Shown here: positions 39,197 to 46,833 of the stretch, in pieces | How positions within the stretch are numbered: position 1 is the first letter of the stretch | Layout: each line of letters begins with the position of its first letter | Origin: Thermoleophilaceae bacterium | GTDB taxonomy: Bacteria > Actinomycetota > Thermoleophilia > Solirubrobacterales > Thermoleophilaceae | Reading direction: 5' to 3' | DNA length: 51,745 nt | Assembly: GCA_040901445.1 (NCBI GenBank) | Contig: JBBDYQ010000017.1 | Span: forward strand, 1-51,745 | Notes under the pieces: model-generated | Seen by the model: the letters and a program-made list of their open reading frames with translations, nothing else | Database searches by the model: none | What the model was told of the DNA's origin: nothing | Position numbers and translations under genes: made by a program

Positions 39197-40234
39197 ATGC
39201 CCGAGATCGTCGAGCAGATCGGTTCCTACGCGGGATTCGCCGCGGTGGTGGGCCTTGCCGTGCTCTCCGCGCTGTACTTCTCCCAGGCGCGCGACGTCAG
39301 GCGCCTGCGCGAGTGGGCGGGCCGCGCGCCCGAGCGCGAGCCCGCCGAGAAGGCGGCGATCCAGGCTCGCGCCCAGGCTTCCGCGCAGGCCGCTCAGCAG
39401 CGCGTGCAGGCCAAGCCCCAGCCTCAGCAGCAGCAGGCCGCGCAGGGGGGCAAGCCCGGCGCGCAGCCCGGCAAGCCGGCCCCGGCGTCGGCCGCCGCCA
39501 CCGCCACCGCCGCGCCCGCCACAGGCGCTCCCAAGCCAGGAGCCCCCAAGCCGGGAGCCGCCACGCCGGGAGCCCCCACGCCGGGAGCGGCCACGCCGGG
39601 AGCCAAGCCGGGAGCGGCCAAGCCCGCCGGTGCCAACGGCGGCCCGGGCGGTCCCGGCAAGGCGCCGCCGGTCGGCGGCACGCCGCGGGTGCCCGCCGCG
39701 CAGCAGACCGCCATCCTGCCGCCGGCGGCCAAGGCGCGCCCGCCCTGGTACCGGCGGGCCTCGCTGCCCGAGCCGCGCTATCTCGCGCTCATCGTCGCGG
39801 GCCTCCTGATCGTGGGCGGCGGCGCGGCGTTCGGGATCACGCAGCTCGGCGAGGACGATGCCGCCAATCCATCCACGCCTGCCGCGGGCGAACGGGGCGG
39901 CGGTGGCGGTGGTGGTGGGGGCGACTCCAGCGCGCCGCCGGCCCCGGGGGACATCACCGTGTCCGTGCTCAACGGGACGACGGTCACCGGCCTCGCCAGC
40001 CAGTTCCAGGATGCGCTCTCGGAGGTCGGCTACGACGTGGGCAACGCCGCCAACTTCTCCGACCAGGCCAAGGCCGAGTCGGTCGTGCTCTACGCGGAGG
40101 GCGCCCGCCCCGCTGCCCGGGTCGTGGCCAACGACCTGGAGATCAGCCAGATCGAGCGCGCGGACGCCGACAGCCAGACGCTCGGCGGCAACGCCTCGGT
40201 CATCGTCGTGCTGGGCGCCGACAAGACGCCGTAG
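39197..40234 (+). CDS. LytR_C domain membrane protein with Pro/Ala-rich linker
   Basis: From ATG 39197, 345 residues. A short N-terminal hydrophobic segment (about 12-29) is followed by a Gln/Ala-rich part. A repeated PGA(P/A) linker (about 113-141), a second membrane span near 194-215 and a Gly-rich segment come next. The C-terminal domain (about 255-340) reads VSVLNGTTVTGLASQFQDAL, SVVLYAEGARPAARVVAND and NASVIVVLGAD. This is LytR_C (PF13399-type), often at the end of LytR-CpsA-Psr wall-glycan ligases, but no LCP catalytic domain is present. Function is therefore unclear; it may help attach or sense wall-linked polymers. It follows the dehydratase by two bases. Confidence 0.85.
   Translation: MPEIVEQIGSYAGFAAVVGLAVLSALYFSQARDVRRLREWAGRAPEREPAEKAAIQARAQASAQAAQQRVQAKPQPQQQQAAQGGKPGAQPGKPAPASAAATATAAPATGAPKPGAPKPGAATPGAPTPGAATPGAKPGAAKPAGANGGPGGPGKAPPVGGTPRVPAAQQTAILPPAAKARPPWYRRASLPEPRYLALIVAGLLIVGGGAAFGITQLGEDDAANPSTPAAGERGGGGGGGGGDSSAPPAPGDITVSVLNGTTVTGLASQFQDALSEVGYDVGNAANFSDQAKAESVVLYAEGARPAARVVANDLEISQIERADADSQTLGGNASVIVVLGADKTP
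39533..39619 (+). repeat. 15-bp coding tandem repeats in the LytR_C gene
   Basis: Five units of 15 bp and one of 12 bp, of the type AAGCCGGGAGCCGCC or ACGCCGGGAGCCCCC, lie at 39533-39619 and encode KPGAP/TPGAA units. Copy number may vary between strains. Confidence 0.85.
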
Positions 40235-40235
40235 C

Positions 40236-43200
40236 TCAGCCGGACGCCGCCGCCTCCGCCCGCGCCTTGTCCGCGAGCTGTGCCAGGCCGAGCCGCCCGA
40301 GCTCGTCCGCCGCCTCCTCGCACGCTTCGCGCCAGCCGTCCGCGCCGTGCTCGCGCAGCGCGTGGGCGGTGAGGAGGATGCAGCGGGCGCGCTCCAGCGG
40401 CCGGCCGAGCTCCGACCACAGCGAAGCCGCCTCGGCGAGCAGCGTGGTCGCGGCCTCGGGGGTCTCCGCCGTGAGTCCGCGCGCCTCGAGCGCCGCCGCC
40501 CGCCCCGCCGGGTAGCTCAGGCGCTCGGCCAGGTTGCCCGCCTCCTCGGCCGCCTCGCTCGCCCGGGTCCGGTCGCCCGCCATCGACAGCACCAGCGCAC
40601 GCTCGGCCATCGCCTGGATCGACTGCGGCACGAAGCCGGCCCGCTCGCAGAGGTCGAGGGCGCGGTCCAGCACGCCGGCCGCGCCGGTCAGGTCGCCGGC
40701 GTCGCGCAGCGCCATCGCGAGCGTGAACAGGGCGGAGAAGCTGACCTCCGACCAGCCGGCCTGCTCCGCCAGCTCGTGCGCCTCGCGGCACGCGGCCTCC
40801 GCATCCGCCCACGCCCCCTCGCGCCAGGCCAGCAGCCCGCGCAGCGCCAGCGGGAAGCAGAGCTTGCCCACCAGGCCCTCGCGGCGGGCCAGCGCCTCGC
40901 TGGCCTCGGTGGAGGCGAGCGTGGCGTCCCAGTCGCCCCGCCATCCCGCCAGCTGGGCGAGCTGCGCGTGCAGCTCCACCTGCGCGGGCAGGTCGCCCAC
41001 CCGCTCGGCCAGCGTCAGCGCCTCCTCGTAGGCCGCGCGGGCGGCGCCGTGGTCGGCATCGGAGATCTCCAGGTGGCGACCGAGCGCGAGCAGCGCGTCC
41101 ACGGTGCCGGCCGGGTCCGCCTCGCGCGCCAGCTCCACCGAGCGCTCGAGGTTCTCACGCGCCTTGGCCATGTCGCCGATGCGCCCGAACACGCGGCCGA
41201 AGATCCCATGGGCGCGGCTGGCCGCGCGCGTCTCGCCGAGGCGCTCGGCAAGGCGCAGCGCCTTCTCGGAGGCATAGACGGCGAGCATGTTGTCGCCCGT
41301 GTGGAGGTAGAGCGAGGCGGCCTCCTCGTAGAGGTGCACGAGCTCGAGGCAGGGCGGGCCGTCCTTCAGCAGGTTGATGCCGCGCTGGTAGTGCTCGATG
41401 GCCGCGCGGCGCTCGCCCTTGTGCCAGAGCCCGGCGCCGAGCTTGCGGTGGAGGTCGCCCACCCGCGGCAGGTCCTCCTGACCGCGGTGGTAGTCCAGGC
41501 AGGCCGTCCAGAGCTCGATGGCGGCGTCCATGCGGCCCATGCGCAGGGAGACGTCGCCCTCCTTCTCGCGCACGTCGGCCAGCAGCGCGGGGTCGCCGTC
41601 GGCGCCCAGCTCGCGAGCCGCCCCGTAGTGGGCGAGCGCCTCCGGGTTGGAGTAGAGGTCGGCGGCGCCGTCGCCCGCGGCGAGCAGGAAGCGCATCGCC
41701 TTGGCCCGCATCGGCTCGAGCTCGTCGGCGGCGAGGCCCGCCTCCGAGCCCATCTGGGCCGCGCGGCCGTAGTGCTCGGCGATCACGCCCACCACCTCGT
41801 CGCTGCGGTCTCCGGCCTGGCGCTCCACGAAGCCCGCCATGGCGAAGTGCTTCCGTGAGCGGACGGTCTTGGGCAGCATCCCGTAGGCCACGTCGCGGAT
41901 GAGCACGTGGCGGAACGCGAACTCGCGCTCGCCCGCCAGGCTCGCGGCCCGGTCGTCGCCGGGCACGACGATCTCCTTCTGCTGGAGCGAGTCCAGCGCT
42001 CCGGCCAGGTCGCCGCCTTCCTCCGCCGCCCCCGCGGCCAGCCAGCCCTCCCAGAACGTGCGCCCGGCCACGGCGGCGTGCTGCACCAGGCGGCGCTCGA
42101 AGCGGTCAAGCGAGTCGAGCCGGGCTGCGAGCACCGCCTGCACCGTGTCGGGCAGCCCGCCCGCGGTGTCGCCCTCGCCCACGAGCCGGGCCATCTCCTC
42201 CACGAACAGCGGGTTGCCGCCCGAGCGGTCCGCCACGAGGTCCGCTGCGGCGCCGTCCGGAAGCAGGGCCTCGGCCAGCTCGCGTGCCTGCAGGCCGGAC
42301 AGCGGCTCGAGGAAGATCGACGTGGCGGCTCCGCGCCCGCCGCCCCAGCTCGGCCGTCGCTCGAGCAGCTCGTCGCGAGCCAGGCAGACGATGAGCAGCG
42401 GGCCGCGCACCCACTGGGCGAGGAACTCGATCAGGTCGAGCATGCCGTCGTCGGCCCAGTGGATGTCCTCGAAGGCGAGCACGAAGGGGCCGTGGGCGGT
42501 GCCCTGCTCCATGCCCCAGCGGACGGCGGAGAAGAAGCTCTCGCGCATGCGCTGGGGGTCGTCGACGTGGGCCAGCTCGGCGTCGGCCGGCGCCTCGATG
42601 CCGAGCATGCGGGCGAACAGGGCCGCGATGCGCTCGTTCCCCTGGAGGCCGTCGATGTAGGCCGCCAGCTTGCGCCAGGCCACGTCCGCGTGGTCGGTGT
42701 CCACGATCCCGGCCTCGCCGCGCACCACCTCGCCGAGCGCCCAGTAGGCGATGGCGGAGCCGTACGGGAGGCAACGGCCCTGGCGCACCTTCGGCGCGTC
42801 GTCGCGCAGCGCCAGCGCGAGCTCGAACTCGCTCAGCAGCCGGGTCTTGCCGACGCCCGCCTCGCCGAACACCGTCACGAGCTGCGGCCGGCCCTCGTCG
42901 GCCGCGCGGACGTACAGCGAGCACAGCAGATCGAGGTCGGAGTCGCGGCCCACGAGCGGGGACTCGGCGGCGGACGTGCCCCGGCGCACGGGCTGGGCGG
43001 TGACCAGTCCCTCCGCCTCCCAGGCGGGGACCGGCTGCGACTTGCCCTTCAGCGTGAGCGGCTCGAGGCGCTGGTAGCGGACCGCCTGGCGCGTGGCCGC
43101 GTACGTGCGCTCGCCGACCGTGACGCTGCCGGGCCGTCCGGCGGCCTGCAGGCGGGCGGCCACGTTCACCGTGTCCCCGATCACCGTGTAGCTGCCGGTG

Positions 43201-43715
43201 TCGCCCACCGCGCCCGCGAGCACCTCCCCCGTGTTCACCCCGACGCGCAGCACGAGCGCCATCTCCTCCATGGCCGCCTGCATGCCCAGGCCGGTGCGCA
43301 CCGCGCGCTCGGCGTCGTCCTCGTGGGCGACCGGGGCGCCGAAGAGCGCCATCACGTTGTCGCCGATGTACTTGTCCACGGTTCCGCCGTAGCGCTCGAC
43401 CTCCTGGGCGAGCCGGCGCAGGGCGCGGTCGGTGAGCTGCTTCACCGCCTCGGGGTCCATCCGCTCCGACATCGCGGTGTAGCCCGAGAGGTCGGCGAAG
43501 AGGACCGTGACCTGGCGGCGCTCCTCAGGGGGCGCGTCCGGCATGCTCGGCGCCCCGTCGAGCGCCGCGCCGCAGCCCATGCAGAAGCGCGCCTGCACCG
43601 GCGCCTCCGTCCCGCAGCTCGGACAGCGCCGTTCCAGCGCCCCGCCGCAGCCCATGCAGAAGCGCGCCTGCGCAGGGTTCTGCGCGCCGCAGAGCTCGCA
43701 CGGCCGAGACGCCAT
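40236..43715 (-). CDS. Class III adenylate cyclase-AAA ATPase-TPR regulator with zinc ribbons
   Basis: A 1159-residue multidomain protein. Two zinc ribbons (CELCG...CMGCG at 6-24; CPSCG...CMGCG at 31-49) precede a class III cyclase domain. That domain has TVLFADLSGYT (metal Asp75), TVDKYIGDNVMALFG (Lys115 for base choice, metal Asp119) and YTVIGDTVNVAARLQ (Asp181 for base choice, Asn184 and Arg188). These fit an active adenylate cyclase. A STAND-like ATPase follows (VTVFGEAGVGKTRLL, then FEDIHWADDGMLDLIEFL), then over 400 residues of TPR-like helices. Such proteins are common in mycobacteria and other actinobacteria as large soluble regulators. It is convergent with the LytR_C gene, one base apart, and divergent from comA-like. 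Confidence 0.92.
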   Translation of the reverse strand: MASRPCELCGAQNPAQARFCMGCGGALERRCPSCGTEAPVQARFCMGCGAALDGAPSMPDAPPEERRQVTVLFADLSGYTAMSERMDPEAVKQLTDRALRRLAQEVERYGGTVDKYIGDNVMALFGAPVAHEDDAERAVRTGLGMQAAMEEMALVLRVGVNTGEVLAGAVGDTGSYTVIGDTVNVAARLQAAGRPGSVTVGERTYAATRQAVRYQRLEPLTLKGKSQPVPAWEAEGLVTAQPVRRGTSAAESPLVGRDSDLDLLCSLYVRAADEGRPQLVTVFGEAGVGKTRLLSEFELALALRDDAPKVRQGRCLPYGSAIAYWALGEVVRGEAGIVDTDHADVAWRKLAAYIDGLQGNERIAALFARMLGIEAPADAELAHVDDPQRMRESFFSAVRWGMEQGTAHGPFVLAFEDIHWADDGMLDLIEFLAQWVRGPLLIVCLARDELLERRPSWGGGRGAATSIFLEPLSGLQARELAEALLPDGAAADLVADRSGGNPLFVEEMARLVGEGDTAGGLPDTVQAVLAARLDSLDRFERRLVQHAAVAGRTFWEGWLAAGAAEEGGDLAGALDSLQQKEIVVPGDDRAASLAGEREFAFRHVLIRDVAYGMLPKTVRSRKHFAMAGFVERQAGDRSDEVVGVIAEHYGRAAQMGSEAGLAADELEPMRAKAMRFLLAAGDGAADLYSNPEALAHYGAARELGADGDPALLADVREKEGDVSLRMGRMDAAIELWTACLDYHRGQEDLPRVGDLHRKLGAGLWHKGERRAAIEHYQRGINLLKDGPPCLELVHLYEEAASLYLHTGDNMLAVYASEKALRLAERLGETRAASRAHGIFGRVFGRIGDMAKARENLERSVELAREADPAGTVDALLALGRHLEISDADHGAARAAYEEALTLAERVGDLPAQVELHAQLAQLAGWRGDWDATLASTEASEALARREGLVGKLCFPLALRGLLAWREGAWADAEAACREAHELAEQAGWSEVSFSALFTLAMALRDAGDLTGAAGVLDRALDLCERAGFVPQSIQAMAERALVLSMAGDRTRASEAAEEAGNLAERLSYPAGRAAALEARGLTAETPEAATTLLAEAASLWSELGRPLERARCILLTAHALREHGADGWREACEEAADELGRLGLAQLADKARAEAAASG
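43569..43671 (-). repeat. Exact 28-bp duplication encoding the two zinc ribbons
   Basis: Bases 43569-43596 and 43644-43671 are identical (28 of 28), 75 bases apart, and encode the second half of each zinc ribbon (QARFCMGCG). A stretch this identical in a coding repeat suggests recent duplication or gene conversion. Confidence 0.85.
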
Positions 43716-43751
43716 GGGCGAATGCTACGCCCGGTAGCCTCCCGGCCGCGA

Positions 43752-44510
43752 ATGCCGGAGTTCCTCGACCTCCCCTCGCGGCCGCCCAAGCCGCGCGACC
43801 GGGGCATCACCCACGTGATCGACACCGGGCTCTCCACCATGGAGGCCGATGGCTTCATGCGCACCGCGGGCGCGTACGCGGACATGGTGCGGCTGGGCTG
43901 GGGGTCGGCGTATGTCACGCAGGACCTGCGCGAGAAGCTGGACTGCTACCGCTCGCACGACGTGCCGGTCATGCTCGGCGGCACGCTCACCGAGCTGGCC
44001 TGGCTCACCGGCCGGGTCGACGGGCTGCGGGGCTGGTTGAAGGAGCTCGGCATCGCCCACGTGGAGGTGTCCAGCGGCACGGTGCACATCCCGGCGGGCG
44101 AGAAGGCGGCGCTCATCCGCACGCTGTCGGAGGACTTCGTGGTGTTCGCCGAGGTCGGGGAGAAGGACCCGGACGCCCTGCTCGCGCCCTACCGCTGGGT
44201 GGAGCTGATCTCCGAGGCGCTCGAAGCGGGCGCCACCCAGGTGGTCTGCGAGGGCCGCGCGTCCGGCGACGCCGGCATGTACCGCCCGTCGGGGGAGGCG
44301 CGCACCGGGCTGATCGACGAGATCGCCCACGGCATCGATGCCTCGCGGCTCGTGTTCGAGGCGCCCCAGACGCACCAGCAGGTGTGGTTCATCGAACGCT
44401 TCGGGTGCGACGTCAACCTCGGCAACGTGCTGCCCGCGGACCTCATCTCGCTCGAGACGCTGCGCCTGGGCCTGCGCGCCGACACGCTGCGGCTGTTCCA
44501 CGAGAAGTGA
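43752..44510 (+). CDS. Phosphosulfolactate synthase-like protein (ComA family)
   Basis: 252 residues from ATG 43752. It reads KPRDRGITHVIDTGLSTMEA, ADMVRLGWGSAYVTQDLREK, VPVMLGGTLTEL, IAHVEVSSGTVHIPAGEK, FVVFAEVGEKDPD, EAGATQVVCEGRASG, EAPQTHQQVWFIERFG and DVNLGNVLPADLISLETLRLGLR. This is the ComA/phosphosulfolactate synthase fold (TIM barrel), which adds sulfite to phosphoenolpyruvate in methanogen coenzyme M synthesis. Related proteins are also known in bacteria and plants (HSA32). No other coenzyme M genes are here, so the substrate may differ. It overlaps the next gene by 4 bases. Confidence 0.85.
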   Translation: MPEFLDLPSRPPKPRDRGITHVIDTGLSTMEADGFMRTAGAYADMVRLGWGSAYVTQDLREKLDCYRSHDVPVMLGGTLTELAWLTGRVDGLRGWLKELGIAHVEVSSGTVHIPAGEKAALIRTLSEDFVVFAEVGEKDPDALLAPYRWVELISEALEAGATQVVCEGRASGDAGMYRPSGEARTGLIDEIAHGIDASRLVFEAPQTHQQVWFIERFGCDVNLGNVLPADLISLETLRLGLRADTLRLFHEK

Positions 44511-45040
44511 TCCTCCTCGCCCGCCATGGCGAGACCGATTGGAACGTGCCCCCGGCCCGCGTGATGGGCTCGGTCGACATCCCGCTCAACGCGCGTGGAC
44601 GGGAGCAGGCGCGCGGGCTCGCGGCCGAGGCCGGTGGGGTGGCGGCGCTGTACGCGAGCCCGCTGGCCCGGGCCCGCGAGACCGCCGCGATCGTGGGCGC
44701 GGAGCTGGGACTCGAGCCGCTGCTCGACGAGCGATTGGCGGAGTCGGACCGCGGCGCCTGGGAGGGCCGGCGCCTGTCGGACATCGAGCGCGAGGAGCCC
44801 GATGCCTGGGCTGCCTGGCGCGCCGCGGGCGACGGCTTCCGCTTTCCGGGCGGCGAGTCGCTGGGCGAGCATGCCGCGCGTGTCGGCGCCGCGCTCGACG
44901 CCATCGCAGCCGGACCGCTGCCCGCGCTCGCCATCTGCCACGGCGGCACCATCCGCGCGGCCGTGGCCGCCCGTCACGAGCGCGGCCTCGACGCCTTCCA
45001 CGAGCTCGACGTGCCCAACGCCCGGGTGGTGCGGCTGTAG
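44507..45040 (+). CDS. Histidine phosphatase superfamily protein
   Basis: From GTG 44507 (overlapping the comA-like stop as GTGA) it encodes 177 residues beginning VILLARHGETDWNVPPARVMG. RHGET is the catalytic motif with the phospho-acceptor His. The rest follows the family: LYASPLARARETAAIVG (second Arg), RLAESDRGAWEGRRLSDIE and AICHGGTIRAAVAA with the second catalytic His. Such small proteins dephosphorylate sugars, cobalamin intermediates or other metabolites; the exact substrate cannot be read from the sequence. Its coupling to the ComA-like gene suggests the two act in one pathway on a phosphorylated product. Confidence 0.88.
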   Translation: MILLARHGETDWNVPPARVMGSVDIPLNARGREQARGLAAEAGGVAALYASPLARARETAAIVGAELGLEPLLDERLAESDRGAWEGRRLSDIEREEPDAWAAWRAAGDGFRFPGGESLGEHAARVGAALDAIAAGPLPALAICHGGTIRAAVAARHERGLDAFHELDVPNARVVRL

Positions 45041-46833
45041 TGCTCCTCACCCGGGTGGTCTTCGGCCTGCTGGTGATCGCGACCGCCGGGGCGTTCGTCA
45101 TCACCCAGCGGATCAAGAGCTCCGCGCCGATCGTGGAGCGGGTCTTCTTCTTCCAGCACATCGGGCCCGAGTGCGAGTGCCCGAAGGGCACGGTGGCAAT
45201 GCGCTTCGACCTCCCGGAGGCCGACCGCGTGACGATCGAGATCGTGGACGAGCGCGGCGACGTGGTGCGCGAGATCGCCGAGGGCGTGCGGCGCGGGGTG
45301 GACACCGGCGACGTCCGCTGGGAGGGCCGCACCGCCAACTTCCGCTGGAACGGCCGCACCGGCGACGGCGAGGTGCCGCCCGACGGCGTCTACCGGCTGC
45401 GCGTGACACTGCGGGAGGAGGGCCGCGCGGTCACCGCCCCGCGCGAGCTCAACCTCGACACGCGACCCCCGTCGCCGCAGATCGTGGAGGTCAGCCCGCC
45501 CACCGTCATCCCCACACTGCCGGCCGACAACCCGCGCGGGCGGGTGCGCATCCGCCTGCGCGAGGGCCAGGACCCGGCGCCGGTGTTCAGGGTCTACCGC
45601 ACCGACGACGGCGAGCCCCGGCTCGCGCGTGAGTTCGAGGGTCCGCGCTTCCGGCGCACGGCGGAGTGGGACGGTCGCGATGGCGCGGGCGAGCCCGTGG
45701 CAGATGGCGTCTACGTGGTCAGCGTCACGACCGAGGACAAGGCGGGCAACAGGGGCAGGTACCCGGTCCGGCTGACGCCGGAGGCGGCGGGCGAGCGAAC
45801 CGGCGTGTCCGCGCGCTACCTGACGATCTCGGCGCCGCTGGAGCCGGTGCGGGCGGGCAGTGTGGCGCGGGTCACCGTCGGCCCGATCGAGCGTCGCTCG
45901 CGCTGGAACCTCACCCGGTTGGGCAGCTCGCGCCCGGTCGAGCGCGGCCGGGCGGATGGGCGCACGTTCGGCATCCGCGTCCCGAGCGACGCGAGCACCG
46001 GCGTGTATCTGCTGCGCGTGCAGGCGGGCGGGCACCGGGTGATCGCCCCGATCGCGGTCAGCGGCCGCGGCCGCGGCGACGTGCTCATGGTCCTTCCCAC
46101 CATCACCTGGGAGGGCCGCAACCGCGTGGACGACGACCGCGACGGCTTCCCCGACACGCTCGAGCGCTCGGACTCGGTGCGCATCGGGCGCGGCTTCGCG
46201 CACGGCGACCTGCCCACCGGCTTCGAGTCGCGCGTCTCGCCGCTCCTGCGCTTCCTCGACCGCGAGGACCTGCGCTATGACCTCACCACCGACCTCGCGC
46301 TGGCCCGCGGCGAGGGGCCGGGCCTGGACGGCCGCCCCGGGGTGGTGTTCGCCGGCGACGAGCGCTGGCTCACCGGCGACCTGGACCTGCGGCTGCGCGA
46401 GTACGTCGAGGACGGCGGGCGTGTGGCCTCGTTCGGCGTCGACTCCTTCCGCCGCCGCGTGGACCTCACGCCCGACCTCCTGCGCGACCCGAGCCTTCCC
46501 GAGCTGCGCAACGTGTTCGGCGAGGACACGGCGCTGGTGCCCACGCCCGCGGGTGCCACCCCGATCACCCCCACGGCGGGGCCGGAGCTGTTCGAGGGCG
46601 CCGACGCGAACATCGGCCTGTTCACCCGCCTGGAGCTCTCACGCAGCCTCGCGCCCGGTCTCGACCTGGTGGCGGCCGCCGGGCTGGACGAGGCCCGCCC
46701 CGCCCTGATGGCCTACCGGCTCGGGCGCGGCACCGTCGTCCGCGCGGGCTCCCCGCAATGGGCCGCGCAGCTGGACTCGAGCGACGACGTGGCCACGATC
46801 ACCCGCAACATCTGGGAGCTGCTCGAGGGATGA
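45040..46833 (+). CDS. Membrane-anchored FlgD-Ig repeat protein with amidotransferase-like domain
   Basis: From GTG 45040 (TAGTG overlap with the phosphatase) it has 597 residues. A hydrophobic N-terminus (about 5-22) serves as anchor or signal. Two FlgD-type Ig modules follow: FRWNGRTGDGEVPPDGVYRLRV (about 100-120) and AEWDGRDGAGEPVADGVYVVSV (about 205-228). The C-terminal half (from about 345) reads GDVLMVLPTITWEGRNRVDDD, GVVFAGDERWLTGDLDLRLREYV and GGRVASFGVDSFRRR. It resembles the glutamine-amidotransferase-like C-terminal domain of N,N-dimethylformamidase beta. No nucleophile Cys is seen, so the domain may be non-catalytic. Likely an outer-surface protein; role unknown. Confidence 0.75.
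   Translation: MLLTRVVFGLLVIATAGAFVITQRIKSSAPIVERVFFFQHIGPECECPKGTVAMRFDLPEADRVTIEIVDERGDVVREIAEGVRRGVDTGDVRWEGRTANFRWNGRTGDGEVPPDGVYRLRVTLREEGRAVTAPRELNLDTRPPSPQIVEVSPPTVIPTLPADNPRGRVRIRLREGQDPAPVFRVYRTDDGEPRLAREFEGPRFRRTAEWDGRDGAGEPVADGVYVVSVTTEDKAGNRGRYPVRLTPEAAGERTGVSARYLTISAPLEPVRAGSVARVTVGPIERRSRWNLTRLGSSRPVERGRADGRTFGIRVPSDASTGVYLLRVQAGGHRVIAPIAVSGRGRGDVLMVLPTITWEGRNRVDDDRDGFPDTLERSDSVRIGRGFAHGDLPTGFESRVSPLLRFLDREDLRYDLTTDLALARGEGPGLDGRPGVVFAGDERWLTGDLDLRLREYVEDGGRVASFGVDSFRRRVDLTPDLLRDPSLPELRNVFGEDTALVPTPAGATPITPTAGPELFEGADANIGLFTRLELSRSLAPGLDLVAAAGLDEARPALMAYRLGRGTVVRAGSPQWAAQLDSSDDVATITRNIWELLEG

Noticed and set aside
39533-39619. CRISPR or satellite array
   Set aside because: The 15-bp units stay in frame and encode a Pro/Ala-rich linker.
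43569-43671. CRISPR-like spaced repeat
   Set aside because: Only two copies, in a coding region, encoding zinc ribbons; no array or cas gene is present in the window.
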